Below the pieces are notes generated by a model. It had not been told where the DNA came from. It made no database searches and saw only the letters and a list, made by a program, of their open reading frames with translations. A stretch of 18,140 nt of DNA from an uncultured Blautia sp. (GTDB taxonomy: Bacteria; Bacillota; Clostridia; Lachnospirales; Lachnospiraceae): assembly GCA_934402155.1 (NCBI GenBank), contig CAKRTP010000031.1:1-18140 (forward strand), given 5' to 3'. Shown here piece after piece: positions 1 to 6,375 of the stretch (position 1 is its first letter; each line of letters begins with the position of its first letter). Both the position numbers and the translations under genes were made by a program.

Positions 1-81
1 AATCTTCAGTCCCTGTTTTTCCAGAAAGGCAGCCGCCTGTTTTTCATGACGACTGCCCGTTTTACGCTTATTGATACGCTT
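1..81 (-). CDS. yraN: YraN family (UPF0102) nuclease-like protein, N-terminal fragment
   Basis: Reading the minus strand from position 81 to the window edge gives KRINKRKTGSRHEKQAAAFL followed by EKQGLKI. This matches the conserved N-terminus of the YraN/UPF0102 family (NKRxTGxxxExxAAxxLxxxG), a small predicted nuclease-fold protein that commonly follows rnhB in Firmicutes. The rest lies outside the window. The start is odd. The frame is closed by TGA at 82-84, and no ATG, GTG or TTG lies between that stop and the conserved motif. The codon before NKRKTG is ATC, where relatives generally have the initiator Met. A GTG at 83-85 is one base out of frame. So the gene either uses a non-standard start or carries a one-base insertion or sequencing error. 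The family call is from recall of the motif plus gene order. Confidence 0.75.
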
Positions 82-127
82 TCACTCTTTTCTTTCTCTG
101 TGTCGGTATCTTTGGTATTTATAATTT

Positions 128-925
128 TTACAGCTGTTCAGTGTCTGCTGCAGCGAAAGTATTCTCGACTGAAACAAAATGCGTAATAAAACTTGCTCTG
201 TGGATCGGAGTCGGTCCATATTTTTTGAGAGCCTCGATATGTTCAGCGGAGCCATAGCCTTTGTTGGATGCAAAACCATAACCCGGCAGAGTCTTGTCGT
301 ATTCTGTCATCATTCTGTCTCGTGTTACCTTTGCAACAATGCTGGCCGCCGCAATCGATGCACTCTTGGCATCTCCCTTGATGATCGGAACCTGCGGGAT
401 CACAACCCCAGGGATCGTCACAGCATCATTGAGCAGAAGCTGAGGTGTTACTTTAAGTTTACTGATTGCCTCTCTCATCGCCTCATAGGTAGCCTGGAGA
501 ATATTGATCTCATCAATTCGCTGCGGACTCGCCATGCCGATTCCTACTGCCACAGCTTTCTCCAGAATAACATCATAAAGTTCTTCTCTCTTATGTGCAG
601 TCAGCTTCTTGGAATCATTCAGATAAAGAATATCATGATCCTTCGGAAGGATCACAGCACAGGCAACCACCGGACCTGCAAGTGGTCCTCTTCCAACCTC
701 ATCAATGCCGCAGAGATAGCCCAGATGTTCATATTCACGCTCATACTGCATCATCTGCTCCATGCGGAGCTTTTCTTTCTGAAGATTCTCAAGTTTCCTG
801 TAATACTGCTGAACGATTTTCTGAACACCGCTTCTTGAGTCATCAGCATAACTCAGACACAGTTCTTCCCACTGAGTTTCTGCTGCGACAGCAAATTCTT
901 CCTTGATCTCACCTATCTTTTTCAT
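128..925 (-). CDS. rnhB: Ribonuclease HII
   Basis: RNase HII cleaves the RNA strand of RNA-DNA hybrids and starts removal of ribonucleotides misincorporated in DNA. From the chosen start the protein is 265 aa. It has a helical N-terminal extension of about 70 residues, usual for Firmicutes RnhB. The catalytic core shows GIDEVGRGPLAGPVV (D75, E76), LNDSKKL at about 103-109, a third acidic residue in LLLND (D167) and GDAKSASIAAASIVAKVTRDR (D185), so the DEDD set is complete. I start at ATG 923-925 rather than the upstream ATG at 947-949, because AGGTGG lies 7 bases before it and the ATG overlaps the rbgA stop by one base (TGATG), indicating translational coupling. yraN follows. Confidence 0.96.
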   Translation of the reverse strand: MKKIGEIKEEFAVAAETQWEELCLSYADDSRSGVQKIVQQYYRKLENLQKEKLRMEQMMQYEREYEHLGYLCGIDEVGRGPLAGPVVACAVILPKDHDILYLNDSKKLTAHKREELYDVILEKAVAVGIGMASPQRIDEINILQATYEAMREAISKLKVTPQLLLNDAVTIPGVVIPQVPIIKGDAKSASIAAASIVAKVTRDRMMTEYDKTLPGYGFASNKGYGSAEHIEALKKYGPTPIHRASFITHFVSVENTFAAADTEQL

Positions 926-1779
926 CAGGCATCCACCTGTTCCGGCCATTCCAGAGTGATCCGTCCGATCTTTCCCCCTCGGAAATCATCAAAGATCAGT
1001 CCTGAAGCTTTTACATAGTCAAGTTCTTCTCCTCTTTTCAGGCATCCTCTTGCTCTGGCGATCGCTTCAAGTGTTGAAAGCGTAGTTCCCTCTTCAGCGA
1101 CTCCATAACGTTTTTCAAGTACTCCCGGATAGTCTTTGCGAAGTTTCTCCAGAAGCCACAATGCCAGTTCCTCTATGTTGAGAATGTCATCCTTGATTGA
1201 TCCGACGCATGCCAGACGGATTCCAACCAGCTGATCTTCAAATTTCGGCCAGAGAATTCCCGGTGTATCCAGAAGTTCCACATTCTTATTCAGGCGGATC
1301 CACTGCTTACCCTTAGTCACACCTGGTTTATTTCCTGTCTTTGCACAGGCTTTGCCTGCAAATGTGTTGATAAAAGTAGATTTTCCTACGTTTGGGATTC
1401 CGGCTACCATCGCACGGATCGGACGGTTTTTGATTCCTCTCCTGCGATCGCGCTCGATCTTCTCTTTGCAGGCTTCCTGGATCACATTCTGGATCGTCTT
1501 CATCCCTGCTCCATTACGGGAATCCACCTTCACCACATAAAATCCCTTGTTCTGGAAATATTCTTTCCAGGCTTCATTCTGACGCTCATCTGCAAGATCT
1601 GCCTTGTTCAGAAGTATCAGACGGGATTTGTTCTGTCCAAGCTGATCAATATCCGGGTTTCTGCTGGATAGAGGCACTCTGGCGTCTACCAGCTCTATGA
1701 TCAGATCGATCAGCTTCAAATCTTCCTGCATCTGTCTCTTTGCCTTGGTCATATGACCAGGATACCACTGTATGTTCAT
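925..1779 (-). CDS. rbgA: Ribosome biogenesis GTPase RbgA (YlqF)
   Basis: 284 aa. This is a circularly permuted GTPase needed for late 50S subunit assembly in Firmicutes. The N-terminus (MNIQWYPGHMTKAKRQM) is the family hallmark. The G motifs occur in permuted order: G4 NKAD at 58-61, then G1 GIPNVGKST at 127-135, G2 PGVT at 152-155, and G3 DTPG at 171-174. A C-terminal domain of about 100 residues follows. The upstream sequence has an A/G-rich site (AAAGGAAAGGG) about 10 bases before the ATG. It sits 53 bases after lepB and its stop overlaps the rnhB start, so lepB, rbgA and rnhB probably share a transcript. The association with rplS fits its role in building the large subunit. Confidence 0.96.
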   Translation of the reverse strand: MNIQWYPGHMTKAKRQMQEDLKLIDLIIELVDARVPLSSRNPDIDQLGQNKSRLILLNKADLADERQNEAWKEYFQNKGFYVVKVDSRNGAGMKTIQNVIQEACKEKIERDRRRGIKNRPIRAMVAGIPNVGKSTFINTFAGKACAKTGNKPGVTKGKQWIRLNKNVELLDTPGILWPKFEDQLVGIRLACVGSIKDDILNIEELALWLLEKLRKDYPGVLEKRYGVAEEGTTLSTLEAIARARGCLKRGEELDYVKASGLIFDDFRGGKIGRITLEWPEQVDA

Positions 1780-1832
1780 ATTATACTAACCCTTTCCTTT
1801 CAAGCCACCATTGTCAGCTTTCGACGAGATCC

Positions 1833-2429
1833 CTACTCATTTTTCATGAATCCAAACTTTTCAAACGGCGAACAGGTAAACCACAGTCTGCCGACAATAT
1901 ATCGTTTTTTTACATTTCCGATATCTGCATACCGGCTGTCCTCGCTGTTATTGCGGTTGTCACCCAGGACAAAATACTCTCCCGATCCCAATGAAACTGT
2001 GCTGGAAGCAAGCCCCGGATTGGTAATTTCCGGAAAACGTCCGCCCTCATCATATTCTTCGCCGTCGATCAGGATCCTGCCATTGGAAATCTGTATGGTT
2101 TCTCCCGGAAGCCCTATGACTCTGCGGATATGAAGTGCGGCATCATCACTGGCATTTGTCCTGAAGACGATCATATCACCTCTCTTCGGCGAAGAAAATT
2201 TGTATACCGTTTTATTTATAAAAAATCGATCACCGACAGACAGCGTCGGCTCCATGGAATTCTCCTGCATCGTTACAGTCTGAAACATCATCAGAGCTAC
2301 AACAGCCGCAAATACCAGTGTCACGACGATCTGAAAGATCCACTTCAGAACTCTGCGTATCTTCCGGTCTTCCAGTTTTGATCTTAATTCCAGGATCTTC
2401 GGATGTTCTTTCCAGTTTTTTATGTTCAT
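1833..2429 (-). CDS. lepB: Type I signal peptidase
   Basis: 198 aa, single-pass membrane serine protease that removes signal peptides from exported proteins. Residues about 29-50 form one hydrophobic segment (WIFQIVVTLVFAAVVALMMF). The extracytoplasmic part carries the family boxes: SMEPTL with nucleophile S58, PKRGDMIVF with general base K82, RRVIGLPGE at 102-110, and GDNRNNSEDSR at 156-166. This is a short Gram-positive type enzyme with the Ser/Lys dyad intact. I choose ATG 2427-2429 because GGAGAG (2437-2442) sits 7 bases upstream. The longer frame from TTG 2462 would begin inside the rplS terminator hairpin. Transcription may come from read-through of that terminator or from an unseen promoter. 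Confidence 0.94.
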   Translation of the reverse strand: MNIKNWKEHPKILELRSKLEDRKIRRVLKWIFQIVVTLVFAAVVALMMFQTVTMQENSMEPTLSVGDRFFINKTVYKFSSPKRGDMIVFRTNASDDAALHIRRVIGLPGETIQISNGRILIDGEEYDEGGRFPEITNPGLASSTVSLGSGEYFVLGDNRNNSEDSRYADIGNVKKRYIVGRLWFTCSPFEKFGFMKNE

Positions 2430-2436
2430 ATATGTT

Positions 2437-2442
2437 CTCTCC
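2437..2442 (-). promoter_or_regulatory. Ribosome binding site of lepB
   Basis: GGAGAG on the minus strand, 7 bases before the ATG at 2427-2429. It decides between three in-frame candidate starts (TTG 2462, ATG 2444, ATG 2429) and lies just downstream of the terminator hairpin's U-tract. Confidence 0.7.
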
Positions 2443-2449
2443 ATAATGG

Positions 2450-2482
2450 AAAAGAGGGACAATAGCTCTTCGTTATTGTCCC
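2450..2482 (-). terminator. Intrinsic terminator after rplS
   Basis: A perfect 9-bp inverted repeat (GGGACAATA at 2456-2464 and TATTGTCCC at 2474-2482, loop of 9) lies between rplS and lepB. On the minus strand it is followed by TCTTTT, a short imperfect U-tract. It is probably a partial terminator that lowers read-through from the highly expressed L19 gene into lepB. Confidence 0.75.
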
Positions 2483-2519
2483 TGCTTCTGATACCTTTGA
2501 AATTTTCAGATAAAATACA

Positions 2520-2867
2520 TTATCTAACGCGCTCTTTAACCTTAGCAGCTTTACCTACACGATCTCTCAGGTAGTTCAGCTTAGCACGACGAACTTTACC
2601 CTGACGGATAACTTCTACTTTAACAACGTGTGGGGAGTGAAGCGGCCATGTCTTCTCAACACCAACACCGTTGGAGCTCTTTCTTACTGTGAAAGTTTCT
2701 CTTGTGCTTCCGCCCTGTTTCTTAAGAACAGTTCCTTCAAAAATCTGAACTCGCTCACGGTTTCCTTCTTTGATCAGAGCGTGTACTCTTACTGTGTCAC
2801 CAACGCGGAACTGCGGTACTTCTGCTTTTAACTGAGCAGACTCAATGTTTCTGATAATGTCGTTCAT
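2520..2867 (-). CDS. rplS: 50S ribosomal protein L19
   Basis: 115 aa, the usual size for bacterial L19, a large-subunit protein at the 30S-50S interface. Recognisable stretches are [28 protein letters not shown] near the N-terminus, then [19 protein letters not shown], and a basic C-terminus ([24 protein letters not shown]). A strong AGGAGAG site lies 7 bases before ATG. The gene has its own near-consensus promoter (2948-2976) and a terminator behind it, so it can be expressed as a single-gene unit at the head of the lepB-rbgA-rnhB cluster. Codon choice is strongly biased, as expected for a highly expressed gene. Confidence 0.98.
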   Translation of the reverse strand: MNDIIRNIESAQLKAEVPQFRVGDTVRVHALIKEGNRERVQIFEGTVLKKQGGSTRETFTVRKSSNGVGVEKTWPLHSPHVVKVEVIRQGKVRRAKLNYLRDRVGKAAKVKERVR

Positions 2868-2941
2868 TTTATTCTCTCCTATTCTTATCTGGATGTTCTT
2901 AATACATGATTCTGTAACAGAGGACCATCTTTTTTACAACG
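2868..2941 (-). promoter_or_regulatory. 5' leader of rplS, possible L19 autoregulatory leader
   Basis: The predicted transcript start near 2941 leaves about 74 untranslated bases before rplS. They contain short complementary pieces that could pair (for example TCTG-TTA-CAGA and ATGT...ACAT). Firmicutes rplS genes are known to carry an L19 leader RNA here. I cannot confirm that the sequence fits that family, so this is a positional suggestion. Confidence 0.35.
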
Positions 2942-2947
2942 AAAATA

Positions 2948-2976
2948 ATTATACTATAAAAGCTTTCTAATTGCAA
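2948..2976 (-). promoter_or_regulatory. Sigma-A type promoter of rplS
   Basis: On the minus strand, TTGCAA (2971-2976) and TATAAT (2948-2953) are separated by exactly 17 bases. The -10 is perfect consensus and the -35 matches 4 of 6. It lies between the stop of the OmpA-domain gene and rplS. Confidence 0.85.
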
Positions 2977-2988
2977 GAAGTTTTTTGA

Positions 2989-3984
2989 TTAATTGGAAGC
3001 GGAATCTGTCTGTGATGCTGTGTCAGAACTGCTCATGATCTGATTCAGTTCATCGATCATTTCCTCATCCTTCAGACGGAACTTGATCTCCACTCGTCTG
3101 GAAGCGTCCTTATCTACATTTCCGTTCGCATCCAGAACCGGATTTGCCATAGAATGACCGTTTACAGTCAGATAGTTCTGGAGATTCTGTGACTGTGCGG
3201 AATCCAGGAAATTCCCCTGAATATCCAGAAGATACTGTGCTACGGCAAGTGATCTCTGCTGAGAAAGCTGCAGGTTGTAACTGTAATCTCCGTCTGTATC
3301 TGTATATCCGTCAATAATGATCTCCGCGAGATATTTCCTGTAATCATCCTCAAGAAGCACCTTACAGTAGATTGGAAGGATCTGTTCCAGTGCCTGCTGT
3401 CCGGCCTCTGTAAGTTCAGCCTGGTCATAATCAAACATGACACTTGCCTCCAGTGTCAGTGCACCTGTCTGCGCATCGATATCTACATTGATATTGTTTT
3501 TGGAAAATTCATTCTTCAGAGCCTCGATAACATCCGCTTTGACACCAATGATCTGATCGATCTGTGCCTGCTGATTCCTGATCTGCTCTGTCTTGGTATC
3601 CAGAGCAGACTGCTGGCTCTTAAGGGTTGCTTCCTGTTCTTTAAGCTTTGCAGCCAGAGCATTCAGCTTCTCTTCCTGTGCATTCAGTTTCTCCTGCTGC
3701 GTTTTGAGCTTCTCATCCTGACTTTTGAGCTGTTCATCCTGATCCTGGATCGTTCCTTCCTTCTCCTCCAGGGCTGTCTGCTTATCCAGAAGCTGCTGCG
3801 TGTATTCCTGCTGGAGAGCGATCTTGTCATCTCTCTCCTGGATACTCTCATTGTAGCTTTTCTGAGCCTGAAAAAGAGTCACGCACATGATCAGTACAAA
3901 AAGCAGAAGAACACCCGCCATCATATCAGAATAAGAACGCCAGACATTAAATCCGTTATTTTCTGATTTTTTCTTTCGACGCAT
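2989..3984 (-). CDS. MotB/ZorB-like OmpA-domain protein with coiled-coil stalk
   Basis: 331 aa, predicted stator-type subunit partnered with the MotA-like protein encoded just upstream. A short basic cytoplasmic N-terminus leads into one membrane helix (about 21-40) preceded by SYSD. Asp20 occupies the position of the ion-carrying Asp of MotB-type proteins. Residues about 75-145 form a very regular coiled coil, with Leu or Ile every seventh residue (79, 86, 93, 100, 107, 114, 121, 128, 135, 142). The C-terminal part (about 175-305) is an OmpA-like peptidoglycan-binding domain: IIIDGYTDTDGDYSYNLQLS at 222-241, then QQR, and SRRVEIKF at 295-302. A Ser/Asp-rich tail follows. AGGAGG lies 5 bases before ATG, and the gene starts 9 bases after the MotA-like stop. 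By architecture it resembles ZorB, but no Zorya effector genes are here. Function is inferred. Confidence 0.85.
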   Translation of the reverse strand: MRRKKKSENNGFNVWRSYSDMMAGVLLLFVLIMCVTLFQAQKSYNESIQERDDKIALQQEYTQQLLDKQTALEEKEGTIQDQDEQLKSQDEKLKTQQEKLNAQEEKLNALAAKLKEQEATLKSQQSALDTKTEQIRNQQAQIDQIIGVKADVIEALKNEFSKNNINVDIDAQTGALTLEASVMFDYDQAELTEAGQQALEQILPIYCKVLLEDDYRKYLAEIIIDGYTDTDGDYSYNLQLSQQRSLAVAQYLLDIQGNFLDSAQSQNLQNYLTVNGHSMANPVLDANGNVDKDASRRVEIKFRLKDEEMIDELNQIMSSSDTASQTDSASN

Positions 3985-3993
3985 CTGATCCTC

Positions 3994-5625
3994 CTATCTG
4001 AATATACCAAATTTGCCTTTCTGTGCTCCCTTTGACAGTTCACGCAAATTTCTGTTCAGTTCTTCAAGAAGTGCCTGCTGCTGTTCTCCCTGCTGTTCAA
4101 GAAGTTCTTCCAGTTTATCAAGAGACTGCTTATTTGCAAGCTGACCGGAAGTAAGCTGTACATTATTGCCGCTTCCTGACACAGAAATATCCTGAAGAAG
4201 CCTGCGAACCTGATCCATCGTCTTGTAAGAGAGTTTCTGATAATTCATAAATTCCTGAAGTCTTGCGTCGAAATCTGCGATAACCTGACGGTTCGCCTGG
4301 GCAAGTTCCAGGTTGCGGCTTCCGGCTGCTGAAATGCGGTCCATTCCCTGCGCGGCAGTCTCCACATATTTCTGCATGGTCTGATTACATGCAACCCAGA
4401 ATTTGGCGGAAGAAGATTCAGCCTCCTTGAGATAATCTGTAAGATGCTGATAATCTGCCTGCTGTTCTTTCTGGATTGTCTGATTATCCTTAAGAATACG
4501 TCCTGCCACATCCAGATACTCTTTCTGTATGTCACCCGTATCCTCCAATATGGTCCGCATGGCCTTTTCATGCTCTGCATAAGCTTCCCTGAGTTCTCTG
4601 GTCATGGACTGATAAAGATTTGTCGTATAATTTGCATTATCTGTCTGGGCATCCTTCAATTGTGTAAGAGCCTTGCCAAAATCCTCGAACTGTGCCTTGA
4701 AAGAAAGATTCATCTCCTTAAGAAAAGTATCCAGTATCTCTCTGACCGCGTCCTCCTGACATCTGGTAACAGAAGATACCAGTACATCCAGAGACTCATT
4801 CATCTTCTGGAAAGTCGGAGTAATGACCTTCTCAAAGCTGCCTGCCATCTGCACGGAAAACTTCTCTGCCATCTCTTCCATGGCTGCAGTCTGGTTCTTC
4901 TGGCTTGCGACCAGGATATTCATGGATTCACTCTCGGCCGTCGGCATTACATATGTATGGAAAGAATCCAGGAATTTCTGGAGATTTGTCATCAGTGAAG
5001 AATACTCTGACTTCATACCACAGCTGTAAATAATGGACATTGCGATTCCGTAAATAGAAGTCAGGAAAGCTACCTTGATACCATCCACCAGAGATGCAAC
5101 AGAAGTCGTCATCGCCTCATAGTTGGTCGGTTCAAAGTTCTTGAGTCCCCATACAAGACCTACAAAAGTACCAAGAATACCAAGGCTTGTAAAAATATCC
5201 GGAGCCATTTCCAGAAGACGCTTATGGATATGCTCATCCATGTCATCCTCATTCAGATATTCTTCAATATCTCCGATCCCTTCCTGGCTCTGAGCGATCG
5301 TATCAGTGAATGCCTGCATTCTGGAATCAAGATAACGATGCTGAAAAATGCCGTTCAGTGTCGAAACTCTGTCCACTGAAATCTTGCCAGGTGACTGAAA
5401 GATTTCTTTGAGTTCCTCTGAAGCGCCATGAAGTGCACCTGAAAGACTGTTCATGCGAAACATTCCGCCAAATATTCCGGCGACATAAGTAACCACCATA
5501 ATTCCAAGAAAACAGAAATTATAGACCAGTATGCTGGCAGCTCCACGACCAACATAAAGAGTCATCCCGACAGCGCCTGCCACGACTGCCAGAAAAAGTA
5601 TTACATTCAGCACTTTTTTTCCCAT
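3994..5625 (-). CDS. MotA/TolQ/ExbB/ZorA-like proton channel protein with long cytoplasmic tail
   Basis: 543 aa. Four hydrophobic segments are visible: about 5-24, 32-52, 143-162 and 183-204. The last two carry the MotA/ExbB-type core (SLGILGTFVGLVWGL at 147-161 and VAFLTSIYGIAMSIIYS at 185-201). The remaining ~340 residues are a hydrophilic, Gln/Glu/Leu-rich helical tail without membrane segments, presumably cytoplasmic. Flagellar MotA is about half this length. A long tail of this kind is characteristic of ZorA, the motor subunit of the Zorya anti-phage system. AGGAGG lies 8 bases before ATG, and a plausible promoter lies upstream. The next gene down encodes the OmpA-domain partner, so the two likely form an ion-driven membrane complex. 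A housekeeping envelope function is as possible as a defence one. Confidence 0.85.
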   Translation of the reverse strand: MGKKVLNVILFLAVVAGAVGMTLYVGRGAASILVYNFCFLGIMVVTYVAGIFGGMFRMNSLSGALHGASEELKEIFQSPGKISVDRVSTLNGIFQHRYLDSRMQAFTDTIAQSQEGIGDIEEYLNEDDMDEHIHKRLLEMAPDIFTSLGILGTFVGLVWGLKNFEPTNYEAMTTSVASLVDGIKVAFLTSIYGIAMSIIYSCGMKSEYSSLMTNLQKFLDSFHTYVMPTAESESMNILVASQKNQTAAMEEMAEKFSVQMAGSFEKVITPTFQKMNESLDVLVSSVTRCQEDAVREILDTFLKEMNLSFKAQFEDFGKALTQLKDAQTDNANYTTNLYQSMTRELREAYAEHEKAMRTILEDTGDIQKEYLDVAGRILKDNQTIQKEQQADYQHLTDYLKEAESSSAKFWVACNQTMQKYVETAAQGMDRISAAGSRNLELAQANRQVIADFDARLQEFMNYQKLSYKTMDQVRRLLQDISVSGSGNNVQLTSGQLANKQSLDKLEELLEQQGEQQQALLEELNRNLRELSKGAQKGKFGIFR

Positions 5626-5651
5626 AAGCTTTTCCTCCTGTACTGTCTATT

Positions 5652-5680
5652 ATCATATCATACCATTTTTTGACGAACAA
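5652..5680 (-). promoter_or_regulatory. Candidate promoter of the MotA-like/OmpA-domain operon
   Basis: On the minus strand, TTGTTC (5675-5680) and TATGAT (5652-5657) are spaced by 17 bases, a short distance before the MotA-like ATG. The -10 matches 5 of 6 and the -35 matches 4 of 6. A second overlapping TATGAT at 5657-5662 makes the exact -10 uncertain. Confidence 0.55.
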
Positions 5681-5702
5681 GCTGTTTTCTTCATTTTACT
5701 GC

Positions 5703-5758
5703 AAAACAGGCCGTTCGGAAACTCTCTCGCAAAAGCTCCCGGGCGGCCTGTATTTTTT
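5703..5758. terminator. Terminator after the histidine phosphatase gene, bidirectional in form
   Basis: An 8-bp perfect stem (ACAGGCCG 5706-5713 with CGGCCTGT 5744-5751) is flanked by AAAA on the left and ATTTTTT on the right. It marks the end of the pheST-phosphatase transcript on the minus strand (stem then TTTTG). On the plus strand the stem extends to about 12-13 bp through G-U pairs (TTCGG with CCGGG) and is followed by TATTTTTT. Confidence 0.75.
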
Positions 5759-5760
5759 AT

Positions 5761-6375
5761 TTATGCATATACTTTATCTTCTTCCAGAAAAACGGCTCTG
5801 CCGTCTGTGACTTCAACCACATTCACGCTGCAGTTCGGAGGAACACAGCCATGCCAGAAATTCTGCGGATCCTGATATACGTTCTGAAGAATCGCTCTCA
5901 CCGCACATCCGTGAGAAGCGATCAGGATCGTTTTGTCCTCGAGCGATGGATCATGAATTTTTTCTTTCCAGAAATCTCTTGTCCTCGTAAGAATATCTGA
6001 GATGTTCTCTCCGTTCTTCGGACGTTTGAAGTTCCACGGATCTGTAAAAAATTTTTCCATCTCCGGATTCAGGTATTCATGTGCATCATTAAAACAGATC
6101 ACACCTTCCAGTTCACCGAAATTGATTTCCTGAATCCTCTCATCCTCAATGACAGGCACTTCTCCTGCCTGTTTTTCAAGGATCAGTTCTGCTGTCTTTC
6201 TGGCTCTCACCAGAGGACTTGTGAAGCAGAGATCAAAATGGATATTTTTCAATGCTTCCCCTGTCTTTTCGGCAAGCAGGATTCCATTTGGGGCAAGCGG
6301 GATATCTGCTTTCCCCTGAACCTTGTGAAGTTTGTTCCAAACCGTTTCCCCATGTCGTACAACATAAAGTTTCAT
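5761..6375 (-). CDS. Histidine phosphatase family protein (phosphoglycerate mutase-like)
   Basis: 204 aa cytosolic enzyme of the histidine phosphatase superfamily. The N-terminal VVRHGETVWN gives the phospho-accepting His8 with Arg7. SPLVRARKTAE (53-63) supplies the conserved basic residues, FGELEG (86-91) the acidic motif, and IASHGCAVR (152-160) the second catalytic His155. The length fits the small cofactor-dependent mutase-like phosphatases rather than true glycolytic GpmA, so the substrate is not predictable. The family includes broad sugar-phosphate phosphatases and CobC-type enzymes. Its ATG overlaps the pheT stop by one base (TAATG), so it is translationally coupled to pheT and is likely under the same T-box control. 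A terminator follows. Confidence 0.9.
   Translation of the reverse strand: MKLYVVRHGETVWNKLHKVQGKADIPLAPNGILLAEKTGEALKNIHFDLCFTSPLVRARKTAELILEKQAGEVPVIEDERIQEINFGELEGVICFNDAHEYLNPEMEKFFTDPWNFKRPKNGENISDILTRTRDFWKEKIHDPSLEDKTILIASHGCAVRAILQNVYQDPQNFWHGCVPPNCSVNVVEVTDGRAVFLEEDKVYA

Noticed and set aside
926..949. Earlier ATG for rnhB (MAGTGGCL extension)
   Set aside because: It lies inside rbgA and lacks a good ribosome binding site, whereas ATG 923-925 has AGGTGG at 7 bases and the TGATG stop-start overlap.
2430..2462. Longer lepB start at TTG 2462 or ATG 2444
   Set aside because: The TTG lies within the rplS terminator stem and neither has a Shine-Dalgarno site, while ATG 2429 does.
2989..5625. 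Complete Zorya defence system
   Set aside because: Only the ZorA/ZorB-like pair is present. Both neighbours are ordinary housekeeping genes, and no ZorC, ZorD or ZorE-like gene exists in the window.
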